In this document: positions 1 to 9,053 of the stretch, piece after piece | Numbering within the stretch: the first letter of the stretch is position 1 | Layout: each line of letters begins with the position of its first letter | Assembly (NCBI GenBank): GCA_945860785.1 | Contig: CAMATD010000022.1 | Span: forward strand, 1 to 35,479 | DNA length: 35,479 nt | Source of the DNA: Variovorax sp. YR752 | Lineage (GTDB): Bacteria; Pseudomonadota; Gammaproteobacteria; Burkholderiales; Burkholderiaceae_C | Reading direction: 5' to 3' | Position numbers and translations under genes: made by a program | The notes under the pieces: generated by a model | The model's database searches: none | What the model saw: only the letters and a program-made list of their open reading frames with translations | Told to the model about the DNA's origin: nothing

Positions 1-32
1 CAGCTGCCTCGCGGCTCACCGGCGCCTCTACC

Positions 33-143
33 GTGTCAATTTGCACGGGAAATACGACGATGCAAAAATCAGATGGTCGATAAGTCGTTGATTTTTAATA
101 ATTTTCCACTTCCCGGCGTATCAATTCGCACCGGAAATACGAC
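33..143. repeat. Pair of 26-bp direct repeats upstream of tonB
   Basis: Two copies of a 26-base unit lie at 33-58 and 118-143 and match at 23 of 26 positions. Both contain TCAATT and end in GGAAATACGAC. They are 85 bp apart, about eight helical turns. Between them is an AT-rich stretch with an 8-bp inverted repeat (AAAAATCA at 64-71, TGATTTTT at 89-96). No gene is recognisable in 1-229. The repeats could be regulator sites for tonB or a remnant of a small duplication. The repeat is directly visible; its role is unknown. Confidence 0.6.
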
Positions 144-215
144 TACCCCTGGTCGCAGGCTCGGTCTGGTGGATTTTTCGCAAGTAACGTCGTCGTAGCG
201 GTTTTGCTGCAATCG

Positions 216-235
216 GGGCACCTTTCGCGGTGCCC
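216..235 (+). other. Hairpin in the tonB leader
   Basis: GGGCACC (216-222) and GGTGCCC (229-235) form a perfect 7-bp stem with a 6-nt loop. The stem buries a possible GTG start at 230, which favours the next in-frame GTG at 254 as the tonB start. No T-run follows, so it is not a typical intrinsic terminator. Confidence 0.45.
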
Positions 236-253
236 GCATTCGAATGGTTGATC

Positions 254-946
254 GTGTCTGACCGCTTTGCCCCCCCTCCCTCGGTTCTCGGCCTCTCGCG
301 CAATGTCGTCATTGCGGGCAGCGTCATCCTGTTTCACGGGGCTGCGCTCTGGGCGTTGCAAAGCGGACTGCTGCGCCGGGCCGCCGAAGTGGTGATTCCG
401 GTCGAGATACTGAGCCAGTTCGTCGAGCCGCCCAAGCCCAAGGCAGACCCGCCCCCACCTCCTCCCCCACCGCAGCCCAAGGTTGCCAAGGCGCCCCCAC
501 CGCCGAGGCCGCAGGCCATCCGGGAGCCCAAGCCCACATTGGCGCCTCAGGCGCCTGTGGGCACCACGGAGCCGCCCCCTCCGGCAACGCCACCCGCAGC
601 GCCAGCGCCGCCAGCGCCGCCAGCCCCTCCCGCACCGCCACCGGCGCCCCCGGCCCCACCCGCGGTATCGCTGCCATCGAGCAACGCCGACTATCTCCAG
701 AACCCGAAGCCGGTCTATCCCGCCATGAGCAAGCGGCTTGGCGAACAGGGCAAGGTGATCGTCAGGGTGCTGGTCGGTGTCGACGGCCTGCCCAAAAGCG
801 CCGAGCTCAAGAAGTCCAGCGGCTTCGACCGTCTCGACGAGGCGGCCAGGGAATACATCATGAAATGCCGGTTCGTGCCCGGCAAGGTCAACGGCGTGGT
901 TCAGGCCATGTCCTACGACGCCCCCGTCAACTACGTCCTGAACTAA
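254..946 (+). CDS. tonB: Energy transducer TonB
   Basis: TonB carries proton-motive energy from the ExbB/ExbD motor to TonB-dependent outer-membrane receptors for siderophores, heme or cobalamin. The protein has a short cytoplasmic N-terminus and one membrane segment (about residues 16-36) containing a histidine. A long periplasmic spacer made almost only of Pro, Ala and Lys follows (roughly residues 47-140). The C-terminal TonB domain has the usual YP motif (KPVYPAMSKRLGEQG) and ends in NYVLN. The start is uncertain: GTG 254 is preferred, giving 230 aa, because the in-frame GTG at 230 lies inside a hairpin and neither start has a strong Shine-Dalgarno. exbB follows after 22 bp, so the three genes are probably one operon. 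Confidence 0.93.
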   Translation: MSDRFAPPPSVLGLSRNVVIAGSVILFHGAALWALQSGLLRRAAEVVIPVEILSQFVEPPKPKADPPPPPPPPQPKVAKAPPPPRPQAIREPKPTLAPQAPVGTTEPPPPATPPAAPAPPAPPAPPAPPPAPPAPPAVSLPSSNADYLQNPKPVYPAMSKRLGEQGKVIVRVLVGVDGLPKSAELKKSSGFDRLDEAAREYIMKCRFVPGKVNGVVQAMSYDAPVNYVLN

Positions 947-968
947 TTTTTCTCTGGAGCAACTTCGT

Positions 969-1685
<717 letters not shown>

Positions 1686-1690
1686 GCATC

Positions 1691-2104
1691 ATGGCTTTCG
1701 GAACACAAGACGAGCCCGATGAGGTGATGAACGAGATCAACATGACGCCGCTGGTCGACGTCATGCTGGTGCTCCTGATCATCTTCATCATCACCGTGCC
1801 GGTGATGAAGCACGCGGTCAACATCGACCTTCCCCGCGCCAGCAGCGAACCGGAGCAGCCCAAGCCACAGAACATCCTGTTCAGCGTCACGGCCGACGGT
1901 AGCTACTACTGGAACGAGCAGAAGATCGACGACAGCGAACTGCCCAATCGCCTCGCCGCCGAGGCCGCCAAGGATCCGCAGCCCGAGTTGCACATCCGTG
2001 GTGACAAGGCCGTGCGCTACGAGCGCGTGGCCAAGGCCATGTCCGAAGCGCGGGAAGCCGGTGTGAGCAAGATCGGTTTCATCACCGAACCCGACCCGAA
2101 GTGA
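1691..2104 (+). CDS. exbD: Biopolymer transport protein ExbD
   Basis: ExbD partners ExbB to couple proton flow to TonB. The 137-aa protein has a short cytoplasmic N-terminus with the NEINMTPLVDVMLVLLI motif. The single membrane segment (about 21-38) contains Asp23, the position of the essential proton-carrying aspartate of ExbD/TolR. A periplasmic domain follows, with the usual LHIRGDKAVRYERVAKAM stretch. The ATG at 1691 lies 5 bp after the exbB stop, so translation is probably coupled. The nearby Fur box precedes hemP, not this operon. Confidence 0.95.
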   Translation: MAFGTQDEPDEVMNEINMTPLVDVMLVLLIIFIITVPVMKHAVNIDLPRASSEPEQPKPQNILFSVTADGSYYWNEQKIDDSELPNRLAAEAAKDPQPELHIRGDKAVRYERVAKAMSEAREAGVSKIGFITEPDPK

Positions 2105-2155
2105 TCTGAATTCGAAGCGTGCGAAAAAAATCAATCTTCGCGATTGACTTTTTAT

Positions 2156-2170
2156 TGAGAATCAATATCA
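2156..2170 (+). promoter_or_regulatory. Fur box upstream of hemP
   Basis: TGAGAATCAATATCA matches the 7-1-7 Fur consensus (TGATAAT-N-ATTATCA) at 12 of 14 defined positions. It lies 41 bp before the hemP ATG, in an AT-rich stretch after exbD. Iron-bound Fur would repress hemP. The match is visible; binding is inferred. Confidence 0.75.
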
Positions 2171-2180
2171 TTCACTTATC

Positions 2181-2200
2181 GCTTCGATAAGCTTCGATAA
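2181..2200 (+). repeat. Perfect 10-bp tandem repeat in the hemP leader
   Basis: GCTTCGATAA occurs twice in tandem (2181-2190 and 2191-2200), directly before the AAGGGA ribosome site of hemP. It may be a simple slippage duplication in the untranslated leader. No function can be assigned. Confidence 0.6.
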
Positions 2201-2211
2201 GGGAACTCCAG

Positions 2212-2426
2212 ATGCCAGCCACTCCGAATGCCTTTTTTCTGTCCTGAACCATCCTTCGCTCGACCAATCGGGTGGCGGTCATGCGTCCATCCAGGCATCG
2301 CGTCCGGTGCCGATGGTTGAAAGCACGGAGCTTCTCAAGGGAAGCAAGACCGTGGGCATCATGCACAACGGTTTGCTCTACCGGCTTCAAGCTACCAAAC
2401 TAGGCAAGCTGATCCTGACCAAGTAG
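2212..2426 (+). pseudogene. hemP: Hemin uptake protein HemP, reading frame broken by one base
   Basis: HemP is a tiny protein found beside heme-uptake genes; in betaproteobacteria it affects expression of heme receptor genes. The C-terminal 37 residues (from the in-frame ATG at 2313) carry the full family signature, including LLKGSKTVGIMHNG and LGKLILTK before the stop. The natural start is ATG 2212, with AAGGGA about 8 bp upstream. That frame stops early after a run of six T at 2233-2238. Adding one T joins the two frames into a 71-aa HemP of normal length. Translation from ATG 2313 or GTG 2307 would give only the conserved core. A sequencing error in the T-run is most likely, but a real mutation is possible. 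The Fur box upstream implies iron control. Confidence 0.8.
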
Positions 2427-2559
2427 GTCATTTCAGCCCGCCCTTCGCGCAAGTTTCATCGTGGGGCGCCTCAAGGAGATTCATCTCCGAAGGGTCGTTT
2501 TTTGCTAGCCAACGGTTCGCCGACTAGCCAAGCTTTTTTTCACGCTGAACGTCCAAAAG

Positions 2560-2587
2560 AAAACGCCGACCTCGAAGTCGGCGTTTT
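2560..2587. terminator. Bidirectional intrinsic terminator
   Basis: AAAACGCCGAC (2560-2570) and GTCGGCGTTTT (2577-2587) form a perfect 11-bp stem with a 6-nt loop, flanked by T-runs on either strand. It sits between hemP and the convergent heme-binding gene and can end both transcripts. Confidence 0.85.
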
Positions 2588-2606
2588 GCTTTACGCGGAG
2601 AAAAGC

Positions 2607-3014
2607 TCAGAGGCCGATCGCAGCAATGCCTGCCTTGGCAATCTGGGCATCTTCGTTCGACTTCACGCCGCTCACGCCGACGGCGCCGATCACCTGGCCG
2701 TCCTTCACGATCGGCACGCCGCCTTCGAGCAGGCCTTGCACCGCCGGGGCCGTCAGGAACGCCGTGCGGCCGCCGTTGATGATGTCTTCATAGACCTTGC
2801 TCTCGCGCCGGCCCATGGCTGCGGTGTGCGCCTTGGCGGGGGCGATATGGGAGGACAGCGCCGCAGCACCGTCGAGGCGCTGAAGCCAGAGCAGGTTGCC
2901 GGCATCGTCTGAAATCGCGATGGTCACGGCCCAGTTGTTCTTGAGAGCCTCGGCTTCGGCCGCTGCGGCAATGGCCTTGACGTCGGCGAGTTCGAGGAAT
3001 GATTTGGTCTTCAT
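2607..3014 (-). CDS. GlcG/HbpS-family heme-binding protein
   Basis: A 135-aa protein of the HbpS/GlcG family, a single small alpha/beta domain. Typical features are the N-terminal helix (LELADVKAIAAAAEAEALKN), the VTIAISDDAGNLLWLQRLDGA strand pair broadly seen in the family, and the C-terminal pattern GGVPIVKDGQVIGAVGVSG. Members bind heme and may sense or degrade it; GlcG itself is of unknown function in glycolate operons. There is no signal peptide, so it is probably cytoplasmic. The gene converges on hemP across a shared terminator. The heme link fits the neighbourhood, but the exact role is an inference. Confidence 0.85.
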   Translation of the reverse strand: MKTKSFLELADVKAIAAAAEAEALKNNWAVTIAISDDAGNLLWLQRLDGAAALSSHIAPAKAHTAAMGRRESKVYEDIINGGRTAFLTAPAVQGLLEGGVPIVKDGQVIGAVGVSGVKSNEDAQIAKAGIAAIGL

Positions 3015-3178
3015 GTTGAGCTCTGATTGCGTAAAAGCCCGACAGCATAACGGTCATCCAGCACCGCGCCCTCCGGGTGCTTAAGAACAACCTGGATACG
3101 GTCTTTGCGCCCCTGCTCTTGCAGACCCCTAGAATGCGCCCAAACTGCGTCATTGCAGCAACCACAGGAGCTTCGGCC

Positions 3179-3880
3179 ATGAACGACCGCGTCACCACCC
3201 TCGACACTTCCACCGGCTACGGCCAGGCATTGCCGCAGGCTGAACGCCAACGCGTGCTGCGCAATACCTCCTGGCTGTTGGCATTGAGCCTGCTGCCCAC
3301 CGTGCTGGGCGCTTGGCTCGGCGTCAGCACCGGCATCACGCGCTCGCTGACCGGCGGGCTCGGCCTGATCGTTTTCCTCGGCGGCGCGTTCGGTTTCATG
3401 TTCGCCATCGAGAAGACCAAGAACTCCGCAGCCGGCGTGCCGGTGCTGCTGGCCTTCACCTTCTTCATGGGCCTGATGCTGTCGCGCCTGATCGCGATGG
3501 TGCTCGGCTTCAAGAACGGCTCCGAACTCATCATGACGGCCTTCGGCGGCACCGCCGGCGTGTTCTTCGTGATGGCCTCGCTGGCCACCGTCATCAAGCG
3601 CGACCTGTCGAGCATGGGCAAGTTCCTGTTCGTCGGCGCCATGGTGCTGGTGGTTGGAGCTGCCATCAACGTGTTCATCGGCTCGACCACAGGCATACTG
3701 GTCATTTCGGTGGCGGCCATCGGCATCTTCTCGGCCTACATGCTCTATGACCTGAAGCAGATCATGGACGGCGGCGAGACCAACTACATCACCGCAACGC
3801 TGGCGCTCTACATGGACCTGTTCAATGTGTTCCAGAGCCTGCTGGCCCTGCTCGGCATCTTCGGCGGCGAGCGCGACTGA
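3179..3880 (+). CDS. Bax inhibitor-1/YccA family membrane protein
   Basis: A 233-aa inner-membrane protein with about seven hydrophobic segments from residue 28 onward and a short polar N-terminus. The family pattern is clear in the C-terminal half: a segment with AAIGIFSAYMLYDLKQIMDGG, then NYITATLALYMDLFNVFQSLL. The bacterial relatives YccA and YbhL act in membrane-protein quality control (YccA is an FtsH substrate and modulator) or as pH-sensitive calcium leaks. The ATG at 3179 has ACAGGAG 9 bp upstream. Longer in-frame starts (from 3077) overlap the divergent promoter region and lack family similarity. It is transcribed alone and ends in a strong terminator. Confidence 0.92.
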   Translation: MNDRVTTLDTSTGYGQALPQAERQRVLRNTSWLLALSLLPTVLGAWLGVSTGITRSLTGGLGLIVFLGGAFGFMFAIEKTKNSAAGVPVLLAFTFFMGLMLSRLIAMVLGFKNGSELIMTAFGGTAGVFFVMASLATVIKRDLSSMGKFLFVGAMVLVVGAAINVFIGSTTGILVISVAAIGIFSAYMLYDLKQIMDGGETNYITATLALYMDLFNVFQSLLALLGIFGGERD

Positions 3881-3908
3881 TCACGCAGAAGCGAGCTTCG
3901 CCAAGAAC

Positions 3909-3932
3909 AAAGGGCCCCGAGGGGCCCTTTTT
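3909..3932. terminator. Bidirectional intrinsic terminator
   Basis: AAAGGGCCC (3909-3917) and GGGCCCTTT (3922-3930) pair around a CGAG loop, followed by T on the plus strand. It sits between the convergent YccA-like gene and rlmD and directly abuts the rlmD stop codon. Confidence 0.85.
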
Positions 3933-5383
3933 CATTCCAGGTCGAACACCGCAATCGACTCGACGTGCGCGGTGTGCGGGAACATGTTGATCACGCCCGC
4001 GAAGGTGCATCGGTAGCCACCTTGATGCACCAGCAGGCCGGCATCACGCGCCAGCGTCGATGGATTGCAGCTCACATACACGATGCGCTTCGGCGGCGTC
4101 CAGCCGTCGGTGCGAAGCTCGGGTTGCTGATGCAGGTCGGCCATCGCCTTGGCGAGCGCGAAAGCGCCCTCGCGCGGCGGATCGACCAGCCACTTCTCTG
4201 CGCTGCCGTCGGCCACCAGCATGGCCGGCGTCATCTCGAAAAGGTTGCGCGCCACGAACCGGGTCGCCGACAGCGCCCGTCGCGCGCTCGTTGCAGGCTG
4301 GTTCTTCTTGAAATTGTCCGTCGCGCGCGCCACCAGCGTATCGCTGCCTTCGATGCCCAGAACCTCGCGTGCCCGGCTCGCCAGCGGCAAGGTGAAATTG
4401 CCGAGCCCGCAGAACCAGTCGATCACGCGTTCGTCGGATTGCACATCCAAGAGGCGAAGCGCCTTGCCCACCAGCGCGCGGTTGATGTGCGGATTGACCT
4501 GGGTGAAATCGGTGGGCTTGAACGGCATCGTGACGCCGAATTCGGGCAGCCGATACGCGAGCGGCATGCCGCCCTCTTCCAGCAGCTTGACCGTCTCCGG
4601 CCCCTTGGCCTGCAGCCACCACTGGACGCCCTCGTTCTGCGCCGCAAAAGCCTTCAGCCGGTCGATGTCGGCGCCAGACAGCGGCTCCAGGTGCCGCAGC
4701 ACCAGCGCGATCGCGCCAAGCGCGATCGCGCCAAGCGCCGTCGACTCCGGCGCGTCGCCGCAGGCCAGCTCGATCTGCGGGCAGGTCTCGCGCGCATCCA
4801 TCGAGCCGATCAGCGCGCGCAGCGGCATCAGCCTCTCACTGACCCGCTTCGGCAGCACGGGGCACACCTGCATGTCGACCAGGTAGCGGCTCTTGCGCTC
4901 ATGGAAACCGATCAGCACCGTGCCCTTCTTGACCACGTGGCGCACCGAGAGCCGCGCACGGTAGCGGTAGTGCCAGGCCGGCCCTTCGAGCGGCCGCAGC
5001 ACGTTCTCCGGGCGCACCTTGCCCAGATGCCACAGGTTGTCTTCGAGCGCGCGCTGCTTCACGGCCACCTGGGCGGCAGCGTCCAGATGCTGCATCTTGC
5101 AGCCGCCGCACGCACCAGTGTGCAGGCCGAAATGCGGGCATCCCGCGCGCACCCGCTGCGACGATTCGCGCCGGATGGTGGTGACCGTGCCCTGCTCCCA
5201 GTTGTTCTTGCGGCGATGGACGTTGAACTGCACTTCCTCGAAAGGCAATGCGCCTTCGATGAACACGACCATGCCGTCGGCCTTGTGGGCGACGCCTTGC
5301 GCGTCGAGGTCCAGCGATTCGACCTGCAGCCATTCTTCGCCGGGATTCGTGGGGACTTTCTTTTCTTCGATGGATTCCGTCAT
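3932..5383 (-). CDS. rlmD: 23S rRNA (uracil-1939 C5)-methyltransferase RlmD
   Basis: RlmD methylates U1939 of 23S rRNA using S-adenosylmethionine. The 483-aa protein starts with a TRAM-like beta domain (about 18-72). Four cysteines suited to a [4Fe-4S] cluster follow: Cys82, Cys92 and Cys95 in [19 protein letters not shown], and Cys174 in MQVCPVL. The SAM-binding motif is [14 protein letters not shown], and the catalytic Cys439 lies in [12 protein letters not shown] 15-bp tandem duplication (4705-4734) adds a second GAIAL to the middle domain without breaking the frame. The gene lies downstream of rpoS on the same strand, 42 bp away. Catalytic elements are all present. Confidence 0.95.
   Translation of the reverse strand: MTESIEEKKVPTNPGEEWLQVESLDLDAQGVAHKADGMVVFIEGALPFEEVQFNVHRRKNNWEQGTVTTIRRESSQRVRAGCPHFGLHTGACGGCKMQHLDAAAQVAVKQRALEDNLWHLGKVRPENVLRPLEGPAWHYRYRARLSVRHVVKKGTVLIGFHERKSRYLVDMQVCPVLPKRVSERLMPLRALIGSMDARETCPQIELACGDAPESTALGAIALGAIALVLRHLEPLSGADIDRLKAFAAQNEGVQWWLQAKGPETVKLLEEGGMPLAYRLPEFGVTMPFKPTDFTQVNPHINRALVGKALRLLDVQSDERVIDWFCGLGNFTLPLASRAREVLGIEGSDTLVARATDNFKKNQPATSARRALSATRFVARNLFEMTPAMLVADGSAEKWLVDPPREGAFALAKAMADLHQQPELRTDGWTPPKRIVYVSCNPSTLARDAGLLVHQGGYRCTFAGVINMFPHTAHVESIAVFDLE
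4705..4734. repeat. 15-bp perfect tandem duplication inside rlmD
   Basis: The 15-base unit GCGCGATCGCGCCAA occurs twice in a row (4705-4719 and 4720-4734). It encodes a repeated GAIAL in RlmD, between the iron-sulfur region and the methyltransferase domain. The unit contains the palindrome GCGCGATCGCGC, which favours replication slippage. Confidence 0.85.
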
Positions 5384-5425
5384 CCCCCGATTGTCTCAGT
5401 GCGGTCGCCCCCTCTTTTCGCGCCG

Positions 5426-6463
5426 CTAGAACAGCGCGTCCCGTCCGACACCCGAGCGTGCCAGCTGCCGCCGCATCTTGGCGAGCGCTTCGTTCTGGAT
5501 CTGCCTGACGCGCTCCCGCGTGAGGCCCAGGCGAACGCTCAATACCTCGAGCGTTTCGGGCTCGCGGTCATGCAGGCCATAGCGCCCCTCCAGCACTTCG
5601 CGCTCGCGTGCATCGAGGGCGTGGACCCATTGGTCGAGAAGACGCTCCACTTCGTGCGTCTGGGTGACACCGGTCGGATTCCCCTGCTCGTCGTCGGACG
5701 CGACGGTGTCGGCCAGCGTGAAACCCTCTTCCCCGCGCGTATCGCCCGCATCGAGCGAGCGTGGCGCTTCGGAGAGCGCCAGCAAATCGGCCACCGCCTG
5801 CACGTCGCGGCCGAGCAGCGCGGCGATGTCTTCCACGCGAACGCCGTCGGGCCGGTGCGCAAGAAATTCCGCATCGCCTTCGAGAGTGCGGCGGGCCCGC
5901 AGCACCTGTTGCAGTTCACGCACCACGTGCACCGGCAAGCGGATCGCGCGCGCCTGGGTCATGACCGCGCGCTCGACCGACTGGCGGATCCACCAGGTCG
6001 CATAGGTGGAGAAACGAAAGCCGCGCTCGGGCTCGAACTTGGTGATGGCATGCATCAGCCCGAGGTTGCCCTCCTCGATCAGGTCCGACAGCGGCACGCC
6101 GCGGCCCAGATACCCCTTGGCGATGTTGACCACGAGCCGCAGGTTGTGCTCGATCATCGATTGCCGGGCCGCGAAATCGCCGGCGCGTGCGGCGCATGCG
6201 GTCTGGAATTCCTGGTCGGGCGTGAAGAGTTCGGTGCGCCGGACCTGGCGCAGGTAGATGGTCAGCGCGTCTGCGCCTTCGCCGCCGATCAGCTCGGCCA
6301 TGGCACCGTTGGACAGTGCCGCGTGAATCGCTATGGAATCGGCTGCGCGATCGGCCGGAAGCGCCTCTTCGCCGGTCGCTTCCTTGTCGTCGCCGTAGGA
6401 CCGGCTACCCCTGCCCACCAGCCCGCGCACGGGCAGCGTGCGGCGGGGGCGGGAGGCAGCCAT
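5426..6463 (-). CDS. rpoS: RNA polymerase sigma factor RpoS
   Basis: The stationary-phase and general-stress sigma factor. From ATG 6463 the protein is 345 aa. Region 1.2 begins at [16 protein letters not shown]. Region 2 includes [34 protein letters not shown] and [16 protein letters not shown], the core-binding and -10-recognition helices. The C-terminal region 4 ends with [20 protein letters not shown], the helix-turn-helix that reads the -35 box. A longer in-frame start exists at 6571 but lies inside nlpD, so 6463 is chosen, 4 bp after the nlpD stop. The nlpD-rpoS order matches other proteobacteria, where the main rpoS promoter lies inside nlpD; that promoter was not identified here. Confidence 0.95.
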   Translation of the reverse strand: MAASRPRRTLPVRGLVGRGSRSYGDDKEATGEEALPADRAADSIAIHAALSNGAMAELIGGEGADALTIYLRQVRRTELFTPDQEFQTACAARAGDFAARQSMIEHNLRLVVNIAKGYLGRGVPLSDLIEEGNLGLMHAITKFEPERGFRFSTYATWWIRQSVERAVMTQARAIRLPVHVVRELQQVLRARRTLEGDAEFLAHRPDGVRVEDIAALLGRDVQAVADLLALSEAPRSLDAGDTRGEEGFTLADTVASDDEQGNPTGVTQTHEVERLLDQWVHALDAREREVLEGRYGLHDREPETLEVLSVRLGLTRERVRQIQNEALAKMRRQLARSGVGRDALF

Positions 6464-6467
6464 GGCA

Positions 6468-7382
6468 TCACCGACCGGGCAGGTAGCGTGAAGGGTCGAC
6501 GGGCTTGCCCTGGCGGCGGATTTCGAAATGCAGCTTGACGCGATCCGCATCGCTGTTGCCCATTTCGGCAATCTTCTGGCCCTTCTGAACCGACTGGTCT
6601 TCCTTCACGAGCAGCGTCTGGTTGTGCGCATACGCGGTCAGGTAGGTGTTGTTGTGCTTCAGGATGATCAGGTTGCCGTAGCCGCGCAACCCGGCGCCAG
6701 CATAGACCACGCGCCCGTCGGCGGCAGCCAGCACGGGGTCGCCTGCCTTGCCGCTGATGTCGTAGCCCTTGTTCTTGGCTTCATCGAAGCCCGCGAGCAG
6801 CGAACCGCTTGCAGGCCAGATCCAGCCGAGGTCTTCGTCGCCCGAGCTTCCGCTGCCTGGACCTGCCGGAGAGGCCGTCACCGGCGCGGCCGGTTTGGCT
6901 GCTGCTGCGCCGCTCGCGGCCGTTGCAGGTACCACCGCGGGCTGCGGCGTCACGGGCTTCGTGGTCGCGCCTTCGGGGCTCGCGGGCATCGGCACCGGTG
7001 CCGCCGCCACAGCCGTGCCTGGGCCGGCCGGCGGAATCACGCGCAAGACCTGGCCGACTTCGATCAGGTCGGGGTTGTCGATGTTGTTCCAGCGAACGAT
7101 GTCCTGCCAGCGCTGGCCTGTCTCGTTGCCGATGCGGCGAATGGTGTCGCCGGGACGCACGGCGTAATAGCCCGGCTTGCCGTAGTTCTCGATACCGGGG
7201 AGCGGCTTGCCGTTGGCGTCGGTGGTGATGGGAGGACCACCCGGCGTCGCACCGGGTGCGCGCGTCATGGTGCCGCGGTCTTCGACGGGTGCCGGCCCGC
7301 GCGGTGCGGAGCAGCCCGCGATCACGAGCACAACGGCCAACGTGATGCCCGCGAACAAACTCCGATTGCCAAAACCCTGCAT
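6468..7382 (-). CDS. nlpD: Lipoprotein NlpD, LysM and M23 domains
   Basis: A 304-aa outer-membrane lipoprotein that in relatives activates the cell-division amidase AmiC. The signal peptide ends in a lipobox at VIAGC (Cys near residue 24). A LysM domain that binds peptidoglycan follows ([19 protein letters not shown] to GQVLRVIPP, about 72-117). After a Pro/Ala-rich linker comes an M23/LytM domain (about 185-304). The zinc-binding residues of active M23 peptidases are lost: the HxxxD site reads NKGYDISG and the HxH site reads KLHFEIR. It is therefore probably a regulator, not an enzyme. The ATG has AAGGAAT upstream. It sits between pcm and rpoS. Confidence 0.93.
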   Translation of the reverse strand: MQGFGNRSLFAGITLAVVLVIAGCSAPRGPAPVEDRGTMTRAPGATPGGPPITTDANGKPLPGIENYGKPGYYAVRPGDTIRRIGNETGQRWQDIVRWNNIDNPDLIEVGQVLRVIPPAGPGTAVAAAPVPMPASPEGATTKPVTPQPAVVPATAASGAAAAKPAAPVTASPAGPGSGSSGDEDLGWIWPASGSLLAGFDEAKNKGYDISGKAGDPVLAAADGRVVYAGAGLRGYGNLIILKHNNTYLTAYAHNQTLLVKEDQSVQKGQKIAEMGNSDADRVKLHFEIRRQGKPVDPSRYLPGR

Positions 7383-7393
7383 TTGTTATTCCT

Positions 7394-8166
7394 TCAAGCG
7401 ATGCCTGATTTTAGGGGGACAAAGTGAACGGCCTCAAGAATGAGGCGTTCGAGCCCGCGTGGGGTCTTGTCGATGACGACAAGGGCTTGGCCACCGCTCG
7501 CGGAATGGGTCGGCGCAACGATGCGCCCGCCCACCGCGAGCTGTGCAATCCAGGCCTCTGGAACGGCCTCGCCACCTGCCGCGGCGATGATGCCCGCGTA
7601 GGGCGCGCCTTTGGCATAGCCCACCATGCCGTCGCCCAACATCAGGTGCACTGTGACCAGCCGGAAGTGCCGCAGGTTGGCGCGCGCACGCTCATGCAGG
7701 CTCCTGAGACGCTCGATGCTGTAGACCTCGGTGGCCACATGGTTCAGCACGGCCGCCTGATAGCCGCAGCCGGTGCCGATTTCAAGCACGCGCCCCAGGC
7801 GGGCCTGCGGCTTTCCAGCCAGCGCGGGCGCGCCCAGCAGGAGCTCGATCATGCGGGGACCACACTGGGCTTGGAGATCGTCTGCCCCAGGCCGATCGGC
7901 AGGCTGGTGTCTTCGTAAGCCTGGTTGACCAGCGCGCTGTCGACAAAGCGATGCCTGTCGACAGCGCCCATCGCGCGCAGCACGCGCGGATCGGAAATGC
8001 CCTGCGCCGCGAGCTTCTGCACCATGCGCGCGCGCACGGCATCGGAAGCCATCGAGGGCGTGGTCGGCACCATGGGCGTGGCCGGCACGGCAGGCATGCG
8101 CCCGCGCGTGGCAGCCGAAGCGGTGGGTGTCAGGCGAACCGGAAAACTGGGCCGTTGCGTGGCCAT
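7394..8166 (-). pseudogene. pcm: Protein-L-isoaspartate O-methyltransferase, frame broken by one base
   Basis: Pcm methylates isoaspartyl residues in aged proteins to start their repair. The N-terminal part (8166 to about 7858) carries the substrate motif [16 protein letters not shown]. The C-terminal part (from about 7857) continues with [11 protein letters not shown] and the SAM site VLEIGTGCGYQAAVL. The frames join if one base is restored in or beside the GGGG at 7855-7858 (plus strand), giving VVARMIELL and 257 aa. As written, the first frame stops two codons later. The N-terminal extension of about 35 residues rich in Pro, Thr and Ala is longer than in E. coli. A sequencing error is more likely than a true pseudogene, given the intact neighbours. 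It starts 1 bp after surE. Confidence 0.88.
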
Positions 8167-8167
8167 G

Positions 8168-8926
8168 TCAATTGCCGAGACGGGCCACCGTCTCGCGCCA
8201 TTGCCCCAGGTTGGCGTGGTCGGTCAGGGCGATCTGCAACGGCGTCAGGGCGATGTGGCCGGCGGCGGTGGCGTGAAAGTCGGTGCCTTCGCCGCTGTCC
8301 TTCGCGCCGCCTGCGCCTGCGATCCAGTACATCGTCTCGCCGCGCGGACTGTCCTGCGTGATGACCTTCTCTGCCGAATGGCGGCGGCCGAGCCTGCAGA
8401 CCTTGACGGGCTTCAACTCGTCGAAAGGCCGGTTCGGCACATTCACGTTGAGCAGAAAGGCGCCGCCATCGAGCATTCGTTCGCGCTCGACCTGCTGAAC
8501 CAGCCGTCGCGCCACCTGTGCGGCCGCATCCACATGCGCCCAGCCTTTTTCGATCTGCGAGAAAGCGATGGCCGGAATGCCGAACAGATAGGCCTCCATG
8601 GCCGCGCCGACGGTGCCTGAATAGATGGTGTCGTCGCCCATGTTGGCGCCGTTGTTGATGCCGGAGACCACCAGGTCGGGCCGATAGCCGAGCAATCCCT
8701 TGAGCGCGATGTGGACGCAATCGGCCGGCGTGCCCGTCACATAGCGAAAGCCGTTGTGCGCGGTGTGCACGTAAAGCGGTGCAGCCAGGGTCAATGCATT
8801 CGACTTGGCGCTGTTGTTGTGTTCGGGAGCGACCACCTCGACGTCGGCGATGTCCTTGAGTGCGTCATGCAAAGCGACGATGCCCGGCGCCTGGAAGCCA
8901 TCGTCATTGGAAATAAGTATCTTCAT
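8168..8926 (-). CDS. surE: 5'/3'-nucleotidase SurE
   Basis: SurE is a metal-dependent nucleoside monophosphate phosphatase and stationary-phase survival protein. The 252-aa protein opens with [16 protein letters not shown], whose Asp-Asp pair binds the metal. It carries a second conserved site, [22 protein letters not shown], with the metal-binding Asn. The ATG at 8926 gives the canonical N-terminus; an upstream in-frame start at 8980 adds 18 unrelated residues. It is the first gene of the surE-pcm-nlpD-rpoS series, a conserved stress cluster in proteobacteria. Confidence 0.96.
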   Translation of the reverse strand: MKILISNDDGFQAPGIVALHDALKDIADVEVVAPEHNNSAKSNALTLAAPLYVHTAHNGFRYVTGTPADCVHIALKGLLGYRPDLVVSGINNGANMGDDTIYSGTVGAAMEAYLFGIPAIAFSQIEKGWAHVDAAAQVARRLVQQVERERMLDGGAFLLNVNVPNRPFDELKPVKVCRLGRRHSAEKVITQDSPRGETMYWIAGAGGAKDSGEGTDFHATAAGHIALTPLQIALTDHANLGQWRETVARLGN

Positions 8927-9053
8927 GGTGCTTTTCGGTGCACCGGATTGTAGGCGTCGGGTGCGTCGCAGCAGGGGCAAGGGCGCCCCGCCGCGACCCC
9001 TATCATGCCCGCAGTCATTGCCTCAACATTACCTATTCGAAGGAGACCCGAGC

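Noticed and set aside
2475..2503. Short GGAGA/TCTCC hairpin with a later T-run after hemP
   Set aside because: The stem is only 5 bp and the T-run begins 9 bp later; the 11-bp hairpin at 2560-2587 is a much better terminator.
3965..6538. An 857-codon plus-strand open frame opposite rlmD and rpoS
   Set aside because: Its product is rich in His, Arg and Gln with no known motifs, and both genes on the other strand are well supported.
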